Source of the DNA: Erythrobacter sp. QSSC1-22B
Lineage (GTDB): Bacteria > Pseudomonadota > Alphaproteobacteria > Sphingomonadales > Sphingomonadaceae
Length of the DNA stretch: 64,000 bases
Direction of reading: 5' to 3'
NCBI RefSeq assembly: GCF_001678665.1
Contig: NZ_LZRP01000002.1
Coordinates: 310,001 to 374,000, forward strand
Shown here: positions 1 to 8,660 of the stretch, piece by piece
Layout: the number at the start of each line of letters is the position of its first letter
Numbering within the stretch: the stretch's first letter is position 1
Program-made: the position numbers and the translations under genes
Notes under the pieces: generated by a model
What the model saw: only the letters and a program-made list of their open reading frames with translations
Database searches by the model: none
Told to the model about the DNA's origin: nothing

Positions 1-1092
1 CGGAACCGCGATATCGGGCTTGATACCGCCTTCCTGCACCGAATGGCCGGCCGGGGTGTAATAGCGCGCGGTGGTCAGTTTGAGCGCGGAATCGCGGCCC
101 AGCGGCAGCAGCGACTGGACGCTGCCCTTGCCGAAGCTGCGATCGCCCATGATCACCGCGCGGCGATGGTCCTGCAGCGCGCCAGCAACGATCTCGGAGG
201 CCGAGGCGGAACCCGCGTCGATCAGCACCACGATCGGCACACCTGCCGCGATATCGCCGCGGAACACGGTTTCGGCTTCGTAGACAATGCTTTCGCCGCG
301 GGCGCGGCCGCGCTGCGACACGATGCGGCCGTCGTCGAGGAACAGATCGGCCAGCGCCACCGCCTCGTCGAGCGAACCGCCCGGATTGGAGCGCATATCG
401 AGTACCAGACCGCTCAAGCGTCCGCTGGCCTGCTCCTTGAGCGCATCCCACGATGCCAGGACATCGCTGCCGACATCGCGCGAGAATTCGTTGACCATGA
501 TGTGGCCGATGTTGCCCGGCATCAGCTCGTGGGTGACCGGCTCCAGCTCGATCACGCCGCGCGTGACGCTGACATCGAAGGGTTCGTCGCGGCCCGGCCG
601 GAAGATGGTCAGCCGGATCGAACTTCCGGCGGGGCCGCGCATCCGCGCCACCGCCTCGTCGAGATCGCCGCCATAGATCAGCTCGCCATCGAGATGGGTG
701 ATGTAGTCGCCCGCCTTCATCCCGGCATCCTCGGCGGGGCTGCCGCGGAACGGCGAGATCACCTTGACCGCGCCGTCGTCGAGCACGACCGAGAGGCCGA
801 GGCCCGAATAATTGCCATCGATCATCGTCTCGAGACGCTGGAGATCCGAACCGTCGAGATAGGCGGAATGCGGGTCGAGCGCGGCAAGCATGCCGTCGAT
901 CGCGCCGCGAATCAGGACATCGTCCTCGACCGGTTCGACATAGCTCGCCTTGATCCGCTGGTAGGCCGCGAACAGGCTGGCGAATTCCGGCCCTGCGCGC
1001 GCATCGACCTGCGCCAGTCCGGCTGTGGTCGCGGGGATCAGGGCGACCGCAGTGACCAGCGCTGCGCTGCGGGCGAGTTCGGCGAATTTCAT
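1..1092 (-). CDS. S41 family C-terminal processing peptidase (CtpA-like), 3' end cut by window edge
   Basis: Periplasmic serine protease of the CtpA/Tsp family, which trims or degrades exported proteins and often acts on cell-wall hydrolases. The 364 codons present open with a hydrophobic signal sequence (MKFAELARSAALVTAVAL...). A PDZ-like segment follows around residues 90-160 (SPAEDAGMKAGDYI), then the S41 core. The catalytic Ser lies in the GSASAS motif and the general-base Lys (about K322) in FGKGSVQ. The reading frame is still open at base 1, so the C-terminus is missing. It lies 135 bp downstream of the EnvC-like gene on the same strand. Members of this family are usually 430-460 residues, so roughly 70-100 residues lie outside the window. 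Family assignment is firm; the substrate is unknown. Confidence 0.93.
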   Translation of the reverse strand, partial: MKFAELARSAALVTAVALIPATTAGLAQVDARAGPEFASLFAAYQRIKASYVEPVEDDVLIRGAIDGMLAALDPHSAYLDGSDLQRLETMIDGNYSGLGLSVVLDDGAVKVISPFRGSPAEDAGMKAGDYITHLDGELIYGGDLDEAVARMRGPAGSSIRLTIFRPGRDEPFDVSVTRGVIELEPVTHELMPGNIGHIMVNEFSRDVGSDVLASWDALKEQASGRLSGLVLDMRSNPGGSLDEAVALADLFLDDGRIVSQRGRARGESIVYEAETVFRGDIAAGVPIVVLIDAGSASASEIVAGALQDHRRAVIMGDRSFGKGSVQSLLPLGRDSALKLTTARYYTPAGHSVQEGGIKPDIAVP

Positions 1093-1227
1093 GGCAGATG
1101 TCCAATCGTGTGTCGCGCCATCCTATCCGCTGCGCTCGCTGAACGCTAGCTGAGGATCGACGACCGGCCCATCACGACCTGCAGGCGAAGCGGCACGCAC
1201 CCGCTATGATGAGATCGGGCGATGCGA

Positions 1228-2469
1228 TCAGGCAATGAAATCGAGCGGATTGACCGGCTCGCCCTCGCGGCGAAGCTCGAGAGTCACCATCGGATCGCGC
1301 AGATCCGCCATCCCCAGCGGCGAGCCGGCGACCACGTTCTGGCCGACCCTCGCCGCCAGTTCCGAAAGCCCGGTCACCAGGCTGGTCCAGCCATTGGCGT
1401 GTTCGACGATCACGATGGTGCCATAGCCGCGATAGGGACCGGCAAAGACGATCCGGCCCGCACCCGGGGCGACGACCTGCGCGCCACTGCGGGGGAGCAA
1501 CTGCAGGCCGTTGCGCCTTGCACCGCTGTCCTCGCGCGACCCGAAGGTTGCCGCCAGCCGCCCGTCGACCGGGAGGCGATAGATGCGCGGTGCCGCGGTT
1601 GCGGAGGGTACGGGCGATGGCGGAGGCGGTGGCGAAGAAGCGGCGTCGCCCCGGGCTGCGGCAGGATCGGAGGGGCGCGGGATCGGGCCCGGCAGCGCCG
1701 CCAGCCGTTCGCGCAGTTCGCCGACCTGCTCCAGCTCCTCGATCAGGCCGTCGATGTCGCGCGCACGCTCGCCCAGCGCGATGGCCCGCAGGTCCTCGCG
1801 ATCGGCCGCTCCGGCGGCGCGGCGGGCATCGATCCGCTCGCGCTGCGCCATGGCGATCAGCTCGGTGCGGCGCTGCGCCAGCTGCGTCTCGCTGGCACGG
1901 CGGGCGGCGACCGCGACGCGAGCTTCGGCCTGGAGATCGGCGGCGCGGTCGAGTTCGGCGCGCAAATCGGCGGTCGTGTCGCGCACCAGCGGCACGGTGC
2001 TGTCGAGCACCGCGCCAAGATAGACCGTGTCGCGCAGCGAGCCGGGCGCGAACAGGCTGAGCGAGAGCGGGCGCCGGACCAGCGTCTGCAACGCGCTGGT
2101 TAGCTGGACGATGGGCTCGCGGCGTTCGCCCAGCCGGATATCGAGCAGCCGACGTTCGGTGACGATCAAGGCAAGCTCGGCCTCGGCGACGCCGATCGCC
2201 GCCTCGGCCTGCTGGATCCGCGCGGCGAGCGCGGCGGCTTCGGCTTGCGCCTTCTCGGAGACCTGCGTCGAGCTGGCGGCCTCGCTGTCGAAGCGTTCGG
2301 CGCGGCTGCGGGCGCTGGATGCCTGCCGACGCGCCAGCTCAAGCGCGGCCCGCGCCTGAGGGGCATCCTCGAAGCGCGTCGCGGATTGCGCTTGGCCGCG
2401 TCCGTCGGTGCCGAGCCAGAAGCCGAGCGCGACGAGACCCAGCAGGCCGGCGGCGAGAAAGCGCGTCAT
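1228..2469 (-). CDS. EnvC-like murein hydrolase activator with degenerate LytM/M23 domain
   Basis: 413 residues. An N-terminal signal/anchor segment (residues 1-28) is followed by a long Ala/Arg/Glu-rich coiled coil (about 35-215) and a C-terminal LytM/M23 domain (about 295-413). The metal ligands of active M23 enzymes are missing. Where HxGxD is expected the protein reads RRNGLQLL, and the HxHxE strand is replaced by VTLELRR. Known EnvC proteins have the same coiled coil plus inactive LytM layout and act by switching on septal amidases, so an activator rather than an enzyme is inferred. It sits 21 bp after rlmH and upstream of the S41 protease. That order suggests a cell-envelope tail on the nadD-rsfS-rlmH operon. 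Confidence 0.88.
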   Translation of the reverse strand: MTRFLAAGLLGLVALGFWLGTDGRGQAQSATRFEDAPQARAALELARRQASSARSRAERFDSEAASSTQVSEKAQAEAAALAARIQQAEAAIGVAEAELALIVTERRLLDIRLGERREPIVQLTSALQTLVRRPLSLSLFAPGSLRDTVYLGAVLDSTVPLVRDTTADLRAELDRAADLQAEARVAVAARRASETQLAQRRTELIAMAQRERIDARRAAGAADREDLRAIALGERARDIDGLIEELEQVGELRERLAALPGPIPRPSDPAAARGDAASSPPPPPSPVPSATAAPRIYRLPVDGRLAATFGSREDSGARRNGLQLLPRSGAQVVAPGAGRIVFAGPYRGYGTIVIVEHANGWTSLVTGLSELAARVGQNVVAGSPLGMADLRDPMVTLELRREGEPVNPLDFIA

Positions 2470-2490
2470 GACGTCACTCTAGCCGCCAGA

Positions 2491-2910
2491 TCACGCACGA
2501 TGATAGGGGTGTCCCGCAATGATGGTGGTGGCGCGATAGAGCTGTTCCGCCAGCATCGCGCGAGCCAGCAGATGCGGCCAGGTTGCCTTTCCGAAAGCAA
2601 GCAGCAGGTCGGCGCTGGCGCGATCTTCGGGCGAATGGCCATCGGCCGCGCCCAGGACGAAGCGCGCCTCGCGAATGCCGTCATCGCGCCAGCGTTCGAG
2701 AATGTCGGCGAAATCCTGCGAGCCGAGATTGCGCCCGCGTTCGTCGAGCAGGACGGTACGGCACGGCGTCACCGCGGCAGGCACCGCGCCGCCCGCCTCG
2801 GGCAGTTCGGTGAACCGCGTCGGCCAGGTGAGCCGCTTTTCGTAGCGGGCGACCAGTTCGGCTTCGGGGCTGCGGCCCAGCTTGCCGCGCGCGATCACAT
2901 GGAGCAGCAC
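2491..2910 (-). CDS. rlmH: 23S rRNA (pseudouridine(1915)-N(3))-methyltransferase RlmH
   Basis: SPOUT-class methyltransferase that N3-methylates pseudouridine 1915 in helix 69 of 23S rRNA. The 139-residue length is close to the family norm. The protein opens with MLLHVIARGKLG, has the SAM-binding loop FVLGAADGHS and ends with the family hallmark AEQLYRATTIIAGHPYHR. It lies 27 bp downstream of rsfS, the common rsfS-rlmH pairing of bacteria, in the operon nadD-rsfS-rlmH. Assignment is secure. Confidence 0.96.
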   Translation of the reverse strand: MLLHVIARGKLGRSPEAELVARYEKRLTWPTRFTELPEAGGAVPAAVTPCRTVLLDERGRNLGSQDFADILERWRDDGIREARFVLGAADGHSPEDRASADLLLAFGKATWPHLLARAMLAEQLYRATTIIAGHPYHRA

Positions 2911-2937
2911 GGCCGCGGTCCCGGGTAAGCGGCGGAC

Positions 2938-3372
2938 TTACGCCGAGCCGGCGGTGGTGGCGGTCGACGCGGTAACCGGCGGCGCATCGCCGAAGGCCCA
3001 CATGCGCTCCAGATTGTAGAAGCTGCGAACTTCGGGGCGGAACAGGTGGACGACGATATCGCCGGCATCGAGCAGCACCCAGTCGCCCGCGGGAAGACCC
3101 TCGAGCTTGACCGGACCGAAGCCGGCCTTTTTGATCTTCTCGGCCAGCTTCTGGGCGATCGCGGCAACCTGCCGCGTCGAGCGGCCCGAGGCGATCACCA
3201 TGTGATCGGCGATCGAGCTCTTGCCCGCGAGGTCGATGGTCACGACCTCCTGGGCCTGATCTTCGTCGAGATGCTGGAGGACGAGGTCGAGCAGCGGATC
3301 GGTGCCGTCGCTATTCATGGACGGGACCGTGGCGGTGTCGGCAGCTGCCGAGTGGGTTTGCGCCTGAGTCAT
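2938..3372 (-). CDS. rsfS: Ribosome silencing factor RsfS
   Basis: RsfS (Iojap/RsfA family) binds ribosomal protein uL14 and blocks subunit joining in starvation. The core spans about residues 25-130, with the conserved DHMVIASGRSTRQVAAIA stretch and the GDWVLLDAGDIVVHLF strand. The frame is open up to an ATG at 3423. I prefer the ATG at 3372 (144 residues, MTQAQTH), with a GGAG about 14 bases upstream; ATG at 3318 is a further option. The N-terminal 20-35 residues are Thr/Ala-rich and probably disordered. It follows nadD within the same operon. Confidence 0.92.
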   Translation of the reverse strand: MTQAQTHSAAADTATVPSMNSDGTDPLLDLVLQHLDEDQAQEVVTIDLAGKSSIADHMVIASGRSTRQVAAIAQKLAEKIKKAGFGPVKLEGLPAGDWVLLDAGDIVVHLFRPEVRSFYNLERMWAFGDAPPVTASTATTAGSA

Positions 3373-3429
3373 CGGCGTGGGTCGTGCTCCTGTAACGGGA
3401 AAGAGAAGACATGAAGGATACAACGCACA

Positions 3430-4134
3430 TCATCGTGCTGATGTTTCCTCCATCGTGCTGTTCGGGTCTTGGCCGAGCGGTCGATCGTCGATCAATCGGC
3501 GGGTCACCTGGTCGCGCAGCGATCGCGATCCGAAGCGCGCAACCCAGTCAGGATCGGCCCGGCGGATCGCCGTGGCCGAACTTTCGTCCGGATCGAAACG
3601 CAGAATCACCAGAGCAGGCGCACTCCAATCGTCCCCTCTTGCAAGACTGGCGGCGGATGCGGAAAAGCGTCGCAGCCAGGCCATCGCGGGGCTCGCGAGG
3701 GCAGCGCCTTCATAGCCGGGTCGGGCGATCACCGCAATCGGCATGCTGCGGGCGATGCCGCGCCAGTCGCGCCAGCGGTGGAATTGGCCCAGATTATCCG
3801 AGCCCATCAGCCAGCAGAAGTCGATTCGGCGGTAGCGGCGGCGCAGCGCTCCGAGCGTGTCGACGGTGTAGCGGGTGCCCAGCTCGCGCTCGATCGCGGT
3901 GACCCGAATCGGTGCGCGGCGTGCCTGCAGCCTGGCCGATTCGAATCGCGCCGCCAGCGGCGCCATCCCCGCGCTCGGCTTTAGCGGGTTGCCCGGCGAC
4001 ACCAGCCACCAGACCTCGTCGAGACCCAGCGCCTGTTTCGCGAACAAGGAGATACGGCGATGCCCGCCATGCGCCGGGTTGAAGCTGCCACCAAGCAGGC
4101 CGACGCGCCCCGGCGCTTGCGTCGCCGCGCTCAC
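3430..4134 (-). CDS. nadD: Nicotinate-nucleotide adenylyltransferase NadD
   Basis: Converts nicotinate mononucleotide and ATP to deamido-NAD in NAD synthesis. The nucleotidyltransferase signature GGSFNPAHGGH is at residues 15-25. The usual ISSTxIR motif near the C-terminus appears as SSATAIR. 234 residues, slightly longer than typical because of a short N-terminal and C-terminal extension. The ATG at 4134 shares an ATGA overlap with the stop of a 32-codon ORF (4131-4229), so the two may be translationally coupled. In many related genomes proA precedes nadD; it is not present here. Confidence 0.93.
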   Translation of the reverse strand: MSAATQAPGRVGLLGGSFNPAHGGHRRISLFAKQALGLDEVWWLVSPGNPLKPSAGMAPLAARFESARLQARRAPIRVTAIERELGTRYTVDTLGALRRRYRRIDFCWLMGSDNLGQFHRWRDWRGIARSMPIAVIARPGYEGAALASPAMAWLRRFSASAASLARGDDWSAPALVILRFDPDESSATAIRRADPDWVARFGSRSLRDQVTRRLIDDRPLGQDPNSTMEETSAR

Positions 4135-4229
4135 GAGAGGTCGCGCCAGACGCCATCCGGCCCGCGACCGAAGGTGGCGACGGTGCCGGCAGCGAGGCCG
4201 ATGCGCAAAGGGGAAGGGGAACTGCTCAT
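4131..4229 (-). CDS. Possible 32-residue small ORF coupled to nadD
   Basis: ATG at 4229 opens a 32-codon frame (MSSSPSPLRIGLAAG..., ending VWRDLS) whose TGA overlaps the nadD ATG as ATGA. Third codon positions are mostly G or C, like real genes here. No Shine-Dalgarno sequence is visible, no family is recognised, and an in-frame ATG further upstream (4427) would give 98 residues of less gene-like sequence. It may be a leader peptide, the remnant of a lost upstream gene, or chance. Low confidence. Confidence 0.3.
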   Translation of the reverse strand: MSSSPSPLRIGLAAGTVATFGRGPDGVWRDLS

Positions 4230-4484
4230 ATTGCTAAGCGGATAGCAGGGCGATTCTGCGTTGTCTGCGTGCGATGGAGAGTGCGAATCCCGGCCCCAAA
4301 AAGACGGCGCAAAACGACGAGAAAGGTTTTGTTCCCGGAAATTCGCCCGAAATTCGCATTCGCGCAACGCTTCACCCCGCCAGGCTTTCGGTCTGACCAT
4401 TTCCGCGGCCCCGGATTCGCAAGGCATGACAAATGCTGTTAGCGGACGGGTCGAGGGTCAGAAGTCAAAAAGACGGGGTCGAGT
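4230..4484. other. Divergent intergenic region, no gene recognised
   Basis: About 255 bp between the minus-strand nadD operon and the plus-strand M23 gene. It must hold promoters for both directions. It contains a somewhat AT-richer patch near 4300-4350. I found no convincing -35/-10 pair, terminator or structured RNA. Confidence 0.5.
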
Positions 4485-5648
4485 TTGTCCGATAATACAA
4501 CCGCTGGCGGCTGGGTTCGCCGCGTGCGCAGTTGGTTTCCCGACCGGGAATTCTTCATGCGCTCCGAAGGCCAGGTCCGTTTCGTGACCATCTCCTCGCG
4601 AGTCCAGATCGCCACCGCCGCTTTCGTTGCCGCCGCCTTGCTGGCTTTGGTGGGAACGATGGCCGCGATGAGCTGGTCCCAATACCGCGCTTCAACCGAT
4701 CGCGTCCTGCTTGCCGAGCGCGAGGACAAGGTCGCCGATTCGGAAGAGCGGCTGGCCACTTATCGCGACGATATCGACGAGGTCGCCGACGATCTCCAGC
4801 GGCGGCAGGAATTCATCGAGGCCATGGTCGCCTCGTTGCCCAGCGATCTGATGGTGCCCGCAACAGCCCCCGGCGCAACCGACCGATCGGATACCGAAGC
4901 CGCCGCGACCGTCGAAAAGGTCTCGATGGTCGTTCCCGAAGCCGCCGAACTGGCGAAGATCGAAGCGCGCCAGCTCGCCTTCGTCGAAGGCATGACGCGC
5001 TTTGCGGATCAACGCTCCACCCGCGCCGCCGCTGCGTTGCGCGCCCTTGGCCTCAACCCCGACACCTTGTTGCACCGCGCCGAGCGTGAGGCGATGGGTG
5101 GTCCGCTGGAGAAGCTGACCCTCGGCAGCGACGACGACCTCGACCCGCGCTTCGAACGGCTCGGCCTCAGCCTCGCACGGATGAGCGCGCTCGAAACATC
5201 GCTCGACGCGCTGCCGCACTTCAAGCCGGCCAACACCCGGCTTTCCTCGGGCTTCGGTTTCCGCCGCGACCCCTTTAACGGGCGCGGGGCAATGCACAGC
5301 GGGCTCGATTTCGCCGGTCCGCAGGGTACGCCGATCGCCGCCGCATCCAAGGGCCGGGTAAGCTTCGTCGGTCGCAAGTCGGGCTATGGCAATACGGTCG
5401 AAATCGATCACGGTGGCGGGCTGATGACGCGCTACGCGCATCTGTCCGCCTTCAAGGTCCGCGCGGGCCAGCAGGTCGAGGCCGGTGCCGCGATCGCCGC
5501 AATGGGCAGCACCGGGCGTTCGACCGGTTCGCACCTCCATTTCGAAGTTCGCATCGACGGCCGGGCCGTCAATCCCCGACCATTCCTGGAGACGGCACCC
5601 AATGTTCTCAAAGAAGTCCGAAGCGCGTCCCCACGCGCCAGCCGCTAG
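4485..5648 (+). CDS. Membrane-anchored M23 peptidoglycan endopeptidase (LmdC-like partner of bactofilin)
   Basis: 387 residues from a TTG start with a weak G-rich Shine-Dalgarno (GGGG about 8 bases upstream). Starting at the ATG 24 codons later would remove the conserved cytoplasmic stretch (FPDREFFMRSEGQVRF). The layout is a short cytoplasmic tail (1-40), one transmembrane helix (about 41-64), a coiled coil (70-115), a spacer, and a C-terminal M23 domain (about 255-375). The M23 metal and catalytic motifs are intact: MHSGLDF and HLHFEVR. The gene overlaps the next one, a bactofilin, by 47 bases. Bactofilin plus M23 pairs are known in several bacteria, where the bactofilin scaffold positions the hydrolase. 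I infer a localised wall-cutting enzyme shaping the cell. Confidence 0.88.
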   Translation: MSDNTTAGGWVRRVRSWFPDREFFMRSEGQVRFVTISSRVQIATAAFVAAALLALVGTMAAMSWSQYRASTDRVLLAEREDKVADSEERLATYRDDIDEVADDLQRRQEFIEAMVASLPSDLMVPATAPGATDRSDTEAAATVEKVSMVVPEAAELAKIEARQLAFVEGMTRFADQRSTRAAAALRALGLNPDTLLHRAEREAMGGPLEKLTLGSDDDLDPRFERLGLSLARMSALETSLDALPHFKPANTRLSSGFGFRRDPFNGRGAMHSGLDFAGPQGTPIAAASKGRVSFVGRKSGYGNTVEIDHGGGLMTRYAHLSAFKVRAGQQVEAGAAIAAMGSTGRSTGSHLHFEVRIDGRAVNPRPFLETAPNVLKEVRSASPRASR

Positions 5649-6069
5649 AACCGAGAGACCCATGGCAACGCGCAATTCTTCCTCGACCTTCTCGGTCATC
5701 GGCACGGACATTGCGATCCGTGGCAATATCGAGGCTTCCGCCGATCTGCATATCGATGGCTCGGTGGAGGGCGACATCGCCTGTTCCTCGCTGGTCCAGG
5801 GCGAAGGAAGCACGATCACCGGTGCGGTGACGGCGGAAACTGCGCGACTGGCGGGGACCGTGATCGGATCGATCTCGGCGCGCGAGCTGGTGATTCTCAA
5901 ATCGGCCCGGATCGACGGCGATGTCCATTACGACGCGCTGACGATCGAGCAGGGGGCCGAGGTCGAGGGCCGTTTCGCACCGCGCGCGACCCAGAAAGCC
6001 GCGTCCGCTGGCACGGAGCATCAGGACGCCGCCAACAGCGACGAACCAAAGCTCGCCATCGCGCAATAA
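5602..6069 (+). CDS. Bactofilin (polymer-forming cytoskeletal protein)
   Basis: 155 residues. The central part (about 28-125) is a run of short beta-strand repeats with regularly spaced Gly and hydrophobic residues (GTDIAIRGNIEASADLHIDG...). This is the bactofilin (PF04519) right-handed beta-helix that polymerises without nucleotide. The N-terminal tail (MFSKKSEARP) is basic and may contact the membrane; the C-terminal tail is polar and disordered. The start at 5602 has GGAG upstream and lies inside the 3' end of the M23 gene, which implies coupled expression. Converges on the acyl-CoA ligase gene with about 30 bp between stops. Confidence 0.93.
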   Translation: MFSKKSEARPHAPAARTERPMATRNSSSTFSVIGTDIAIRGNIEASADLHIDGSVEGDIACSSLVQGEGSTITGAVTAETARLAGTVIGSISARELVILKSARIDGDVHYDALTIEQGAEVEGRFAPRATQKAASAGTEHQDAANSDEPKLAIAQ

Positions 6070-6101
6070 GAATCGTGCAGTAAAACCGGAGCGAAATCCG
6101 C

Positions 6102-7799
6102 CTAGGCGGCGGTCAGGACCTCGGCGCGCAGCGCCTTTCGATCGAGCTTGCCGATCATCGTCTTGGGCAGATCGGCACGTACCACCACATCCTCGACCCG
6201 CTCGTGCTTGCCGACCCGCGCGTTGAGCCAATCCTTCAACTCGCCGTCTGCGGGCGCTGCGACGCCATCGGCATTGTTGAGCGTTACATAGGCCATCGGG
6301 TGCTCGCCGAGGTATGCGTCGGGATGGCCGATCACCAGCGCCTCCTTGACCTGCGGATGCTCGAGCAGCACCGCTTCGACCTGGCTCGGGAAAACCTTGA
6401 AACCACCCACCGCGATCATGTCCTTGATCCGGTCGACAATCGTCAGAAAGCCGTCGTCGTCGATGGTGGCGACATCGCCGGTTCGCAGCCAGCTTACACC
6501 TTCATGCTCGGCAAAGGCGCTCGCCTGGGTTTCGGGGCGGTTCCAGTAACCCTGCATGATCTGCGGCCCGCGGATGACCAGTTCGCCAGGTGCACCATCG
6601 GGGGCGAGCCGTGTCGGGTCCTCCTTGTCGAGCAGCATGACCTGCGTTGCAGGCAGAGGCTGACCGATCGTCCCGTGCTTGCGCAGCCCTTCATAGGGGT
6701 TGGTCGAGACCACGCCTGAACTCTCGGTCAGGCCGTAGCCCTCGACCAGCCGCACCCCGGTCGCGCTCTCGAACTTCTCGCGCAAGGGCGCGGGCATGGG
6801 TGCCCCGCCCGAGATGCATATCCGCAGCGAGGACCAGTCGGTCTTGGCAAAATCCTTGTGGTCGAGCAGCGCCTGGAACATCGTCGGGACGCCGGGAAAC
6901 GCCATCGGCTTGGTACGGGTGATGGTTTTGAGGACCTGTCCGGGATCGAACCGCGGGACCAGCACCATCGCCCCGCCCTTCGCCACGGTGCGGTTGAGCA
7001 CGCAGGTGTTGGCGAAGACGTGGAACAGCGGCAGCCCCCCCATAACGATATCTGCGCGCTCGCGATCGAAGGGATCGATCATGTCGACCTGGATCGCATT
7101 GCTCGACAGATTGGCGTGCGACAGCATCGCCCCCTTGGGCGTGCCGGTGGTGCCGCCGGTGTATTGCAACAGCGCCAGATCGCCGGTCTCGAGCTCGGGC
7201 AACGGGCTTGGGGTATCGGACAGCCAGTCGGCGAAAGGGGCGACATCGGCGCGATCGGGGACGACCGCGATCTGGCTGCGTCGCAGCGTGCGCAGCGCGA
7301 GGCTCTTCACCAGCGGCAGCATGTCGGAGAGCTTGGCGACCGCCAGCTTCTCAAGCGAGGAACCGTCGAGCACCTTGAGCGCGGTCGGCAGCAGCGCGGG
7401 TGCATCGAGCGTCACCAGCAGCCGTGTGCCCGAGTCCTCGACCTGCTGGGCAAGCTCTTCGACCGTATAGAGCGGCGAGAAATTGACCACCACCGCGCCC
7501 GCCATCATTGCCCCGTAATAGGCCGAGACATAGGCGGGGACGTTGGGGAGAAAGAGCCCGACGCGGTCGCCGCGAGCGATCCCGCGCGCGATCAGCCCAT
7601 AGGCGAAGCGCCGCGCTTCGGCATGGATTTCGCGATAGCTGTATTTGCGGCCGAGGAACTCGACCAGCAGCGCATCGGGGTGCGCTTCGGCCTGGCGCTG
7701 AAGAGTCGCGTGGAGCAGCTCGGGAACCACCTCGGTTTCCCAGGGGCGGGCATGGCCATAGCTGGCCGGAACGGGCGGAAAAAGCTTATTTACAGTCAT
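6102..7799 (-). CDS. Long-chain-fatty-acid--CoA ligase (FadD-like)
   Basis: 565-residue ANL-superfamily enzyme that adenylates a fatty acid and transfers it to CoA. It has the AMP-binding P-loop QYTGGTTGTPKGAM (about residue 215), the GYGLTESSG motif (about 360), the hinge region with TGDVATIDDDGF and DRIKDMI (about 435-455), and a C-terminal catalytic Lys in KTMIGKLDRKAL. Length matches E. coli FadD. A short imperfect dyad (CATGT...ACATG) overlaps the start at 7798-7812 and could be an operator, though this is weak. It is separated from the upstream trcR gene by that gene's terminator, so it is likely transcribed on its own. Substrate chain length is not deducible. Confidence 0.92.
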   Translation of the reverse strand: MTVNKLFPPVPASYGHARPWETEVVPELLHATLQRQAEAHPDALLVEFLGRKYSYREIHAEARRFAYGLIARGIARGDRVGLFLPNVPAYVSAYYGAMMAGAVVVNFSPLYTVEELAQQVEDSGTRLLVTLDAPALLPTALKVLDGSSLEKLAVAKLSDMLPLVKSLALRTLRRSQIAVVPDRADVAPFADWLSDTPSPLPELETGDLALLQYTGGTTGTPKGAMLSHANLSSNAIQVDMIDPFDRERADIVMGGLPLFHVFANTCVLNRTVAKGGAMVLVPRFDPGQVLKTITRTKPMAFPGVPTMFQALLDHKDFAKTDWSSLRICISGGAPMPAPLREKFESATGVRLVEGYGLTESSGVVSTNPYEGLRKHGTIGQPLPATQVMLLDKEDPTRLAPDGAPGELVIRGPQIMQGYWNRPETQASAFAEHEGVSWLRTGDVATIDDDGFLTIVDRIKDMIAVGGFKVFPSQVEAVLLEHPQVKEALVIGHPDAYLGEHPMAYVTLNNADGVAAPADGELKDWLNARVGKHERVEDVVVRADLPKTMIGKLDRKALRAEVLTAA

Positions 7800-7835
7800 G
7801 TCAATAACATGACGCGCTCGCCTTCAAAGGCAAGC

Positions 7836-7870
7836 AAAAAGGCAGGCGGATCGCGGGTCCGCCTGCCTTT
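7836..7870 (-). terminator. Rho-independent terminator of the trcR gene
   Basis: Perfect 13-bp inverted repeat (arms 7838-7850 and 7858-7870, 7-base loop). Read on the minus strand it is followed by a run of five T (7840-7836). It lies about 50 bp after the stop of the TrcR gene and before the acyl-CoA ligase start. Confidence 0.92.
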
Positions 7871-7923
7871 GTCAGCCGCTTATGGGTCTGCCGCTTATGC
7901 GGAAATCGGTTCGAGTGCCCGGT

Positions 7924-8643
7924 TCAGCTCTGGCCTTCGCCGCCCGCTTCCTCGGCGCGCTTGTTCTCGAGCCAGGCAGCAGCTTCGGCTTCCTGGACCG
8001 CCTCGGCGGCAGCCTTCTGGTTGGAATCGCGCTCGGCGCGCAGCTCCTCGATCAGCTTTTCGCGATCGCTGGTCCCTGGGACGACGATCTCGGGCTCGGC
8101 GGCGTCCTCGTCGGTGACGATCGACTTGGCGGCTTTGGCCACCACAGCGTCGAGTTCGCGCTGCGAGCACAGGCCCAGCGTCACCGGATCCTTGGGCTGG
8201 ATGTTCTGGATATTCCAGTGCGAGCGCTCGCGGATCGCGCCGATGGTGTTGCGCGTGGTGCCGATCAGCTTGCCGATCTGCGCATCGGAGATTTCCGAGT
8301 GGTTGCGCAGGATCCAGGCGATGCCGTCGGGCTTGTCCTGGCGCTTGGAAACCGGAGTGTAGCGCGGGCCCTTGGTCCGAGTCACTTCCACGGGAGCACG
8401 CTGCATCTTGAGCTCGTAGCCGGCGTCCTGCTGCCCGCGCTCGATCTCTGCCTGCGTCAGCTCGCCGGCATGGACCGGATCGCGGCCGGTGTATTTCGAG
8501 CTCGCCAGATCGTCGGCCATTGCCTGGACCTCGAGGATGTGGAGGCCGCAGAACTGGGCGATCTGTTCGAAGGCCAGGCCGGTGTTGTCGACCAGCCAGG
8601 TGGCGGTCGCATGCGGCATGAGCGGTTTGGGTTGGTCGGCCAT
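7924..8643 (-). CDS. TrcR/DUF1013 family cell cycle transcriptional regulator
   Basis: 239 residues. Alphaproteobacteria-specific family (DUF1013, now annotated as cell cycle transcriptional regulator TrcR). Two helix-turn-helix-like segments are visible: residues 23-44 (LAFEQIAQFCGLHILEVQAM) and 118-140 (ISDAQIGKLIGTTRNTIGAI). The C-terminal 45 residues are a charged coiled coil (KLIEELRAERDSNQK...) that may mediate dimerisation. Start at 8643 (MADQPKP). A strong terminator follows. The regulator name comes from the family; its targets here are unknown. Confidence 0.88.
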   Translation of the reverse strand: MADQPKPLMPHATATWLVDNTGLAFEQIAQFCGLHILEVQAMADDLASSKYTGRDPVHAGELTQAEIERGQQDAGYELKMQRAPVEVTRTKGPRYTPVSKRQDKPDGIAWILRNHSEISDAQIGKLIGTTRNTIGAIRERSHWNIQNIQPKDPVTLGLCSQRELDAVVAKAAKSIVTDEDAAEPEIVVPGTSDREKLIEELRAERDSNQKAAAEAVQEAEAAAWLENKRAEEAGGEGQS

Positions 8644-8660
8644 TGGGCAAACTTTCGCTG

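Noticed and set aside
7798-7812. CATGT-N5-ACATG dyad at the start of the acyl-CoA ligase gene
   Set aside because: Too short and it overlaps the start codon; mentioned with the gene but not called as an operator.
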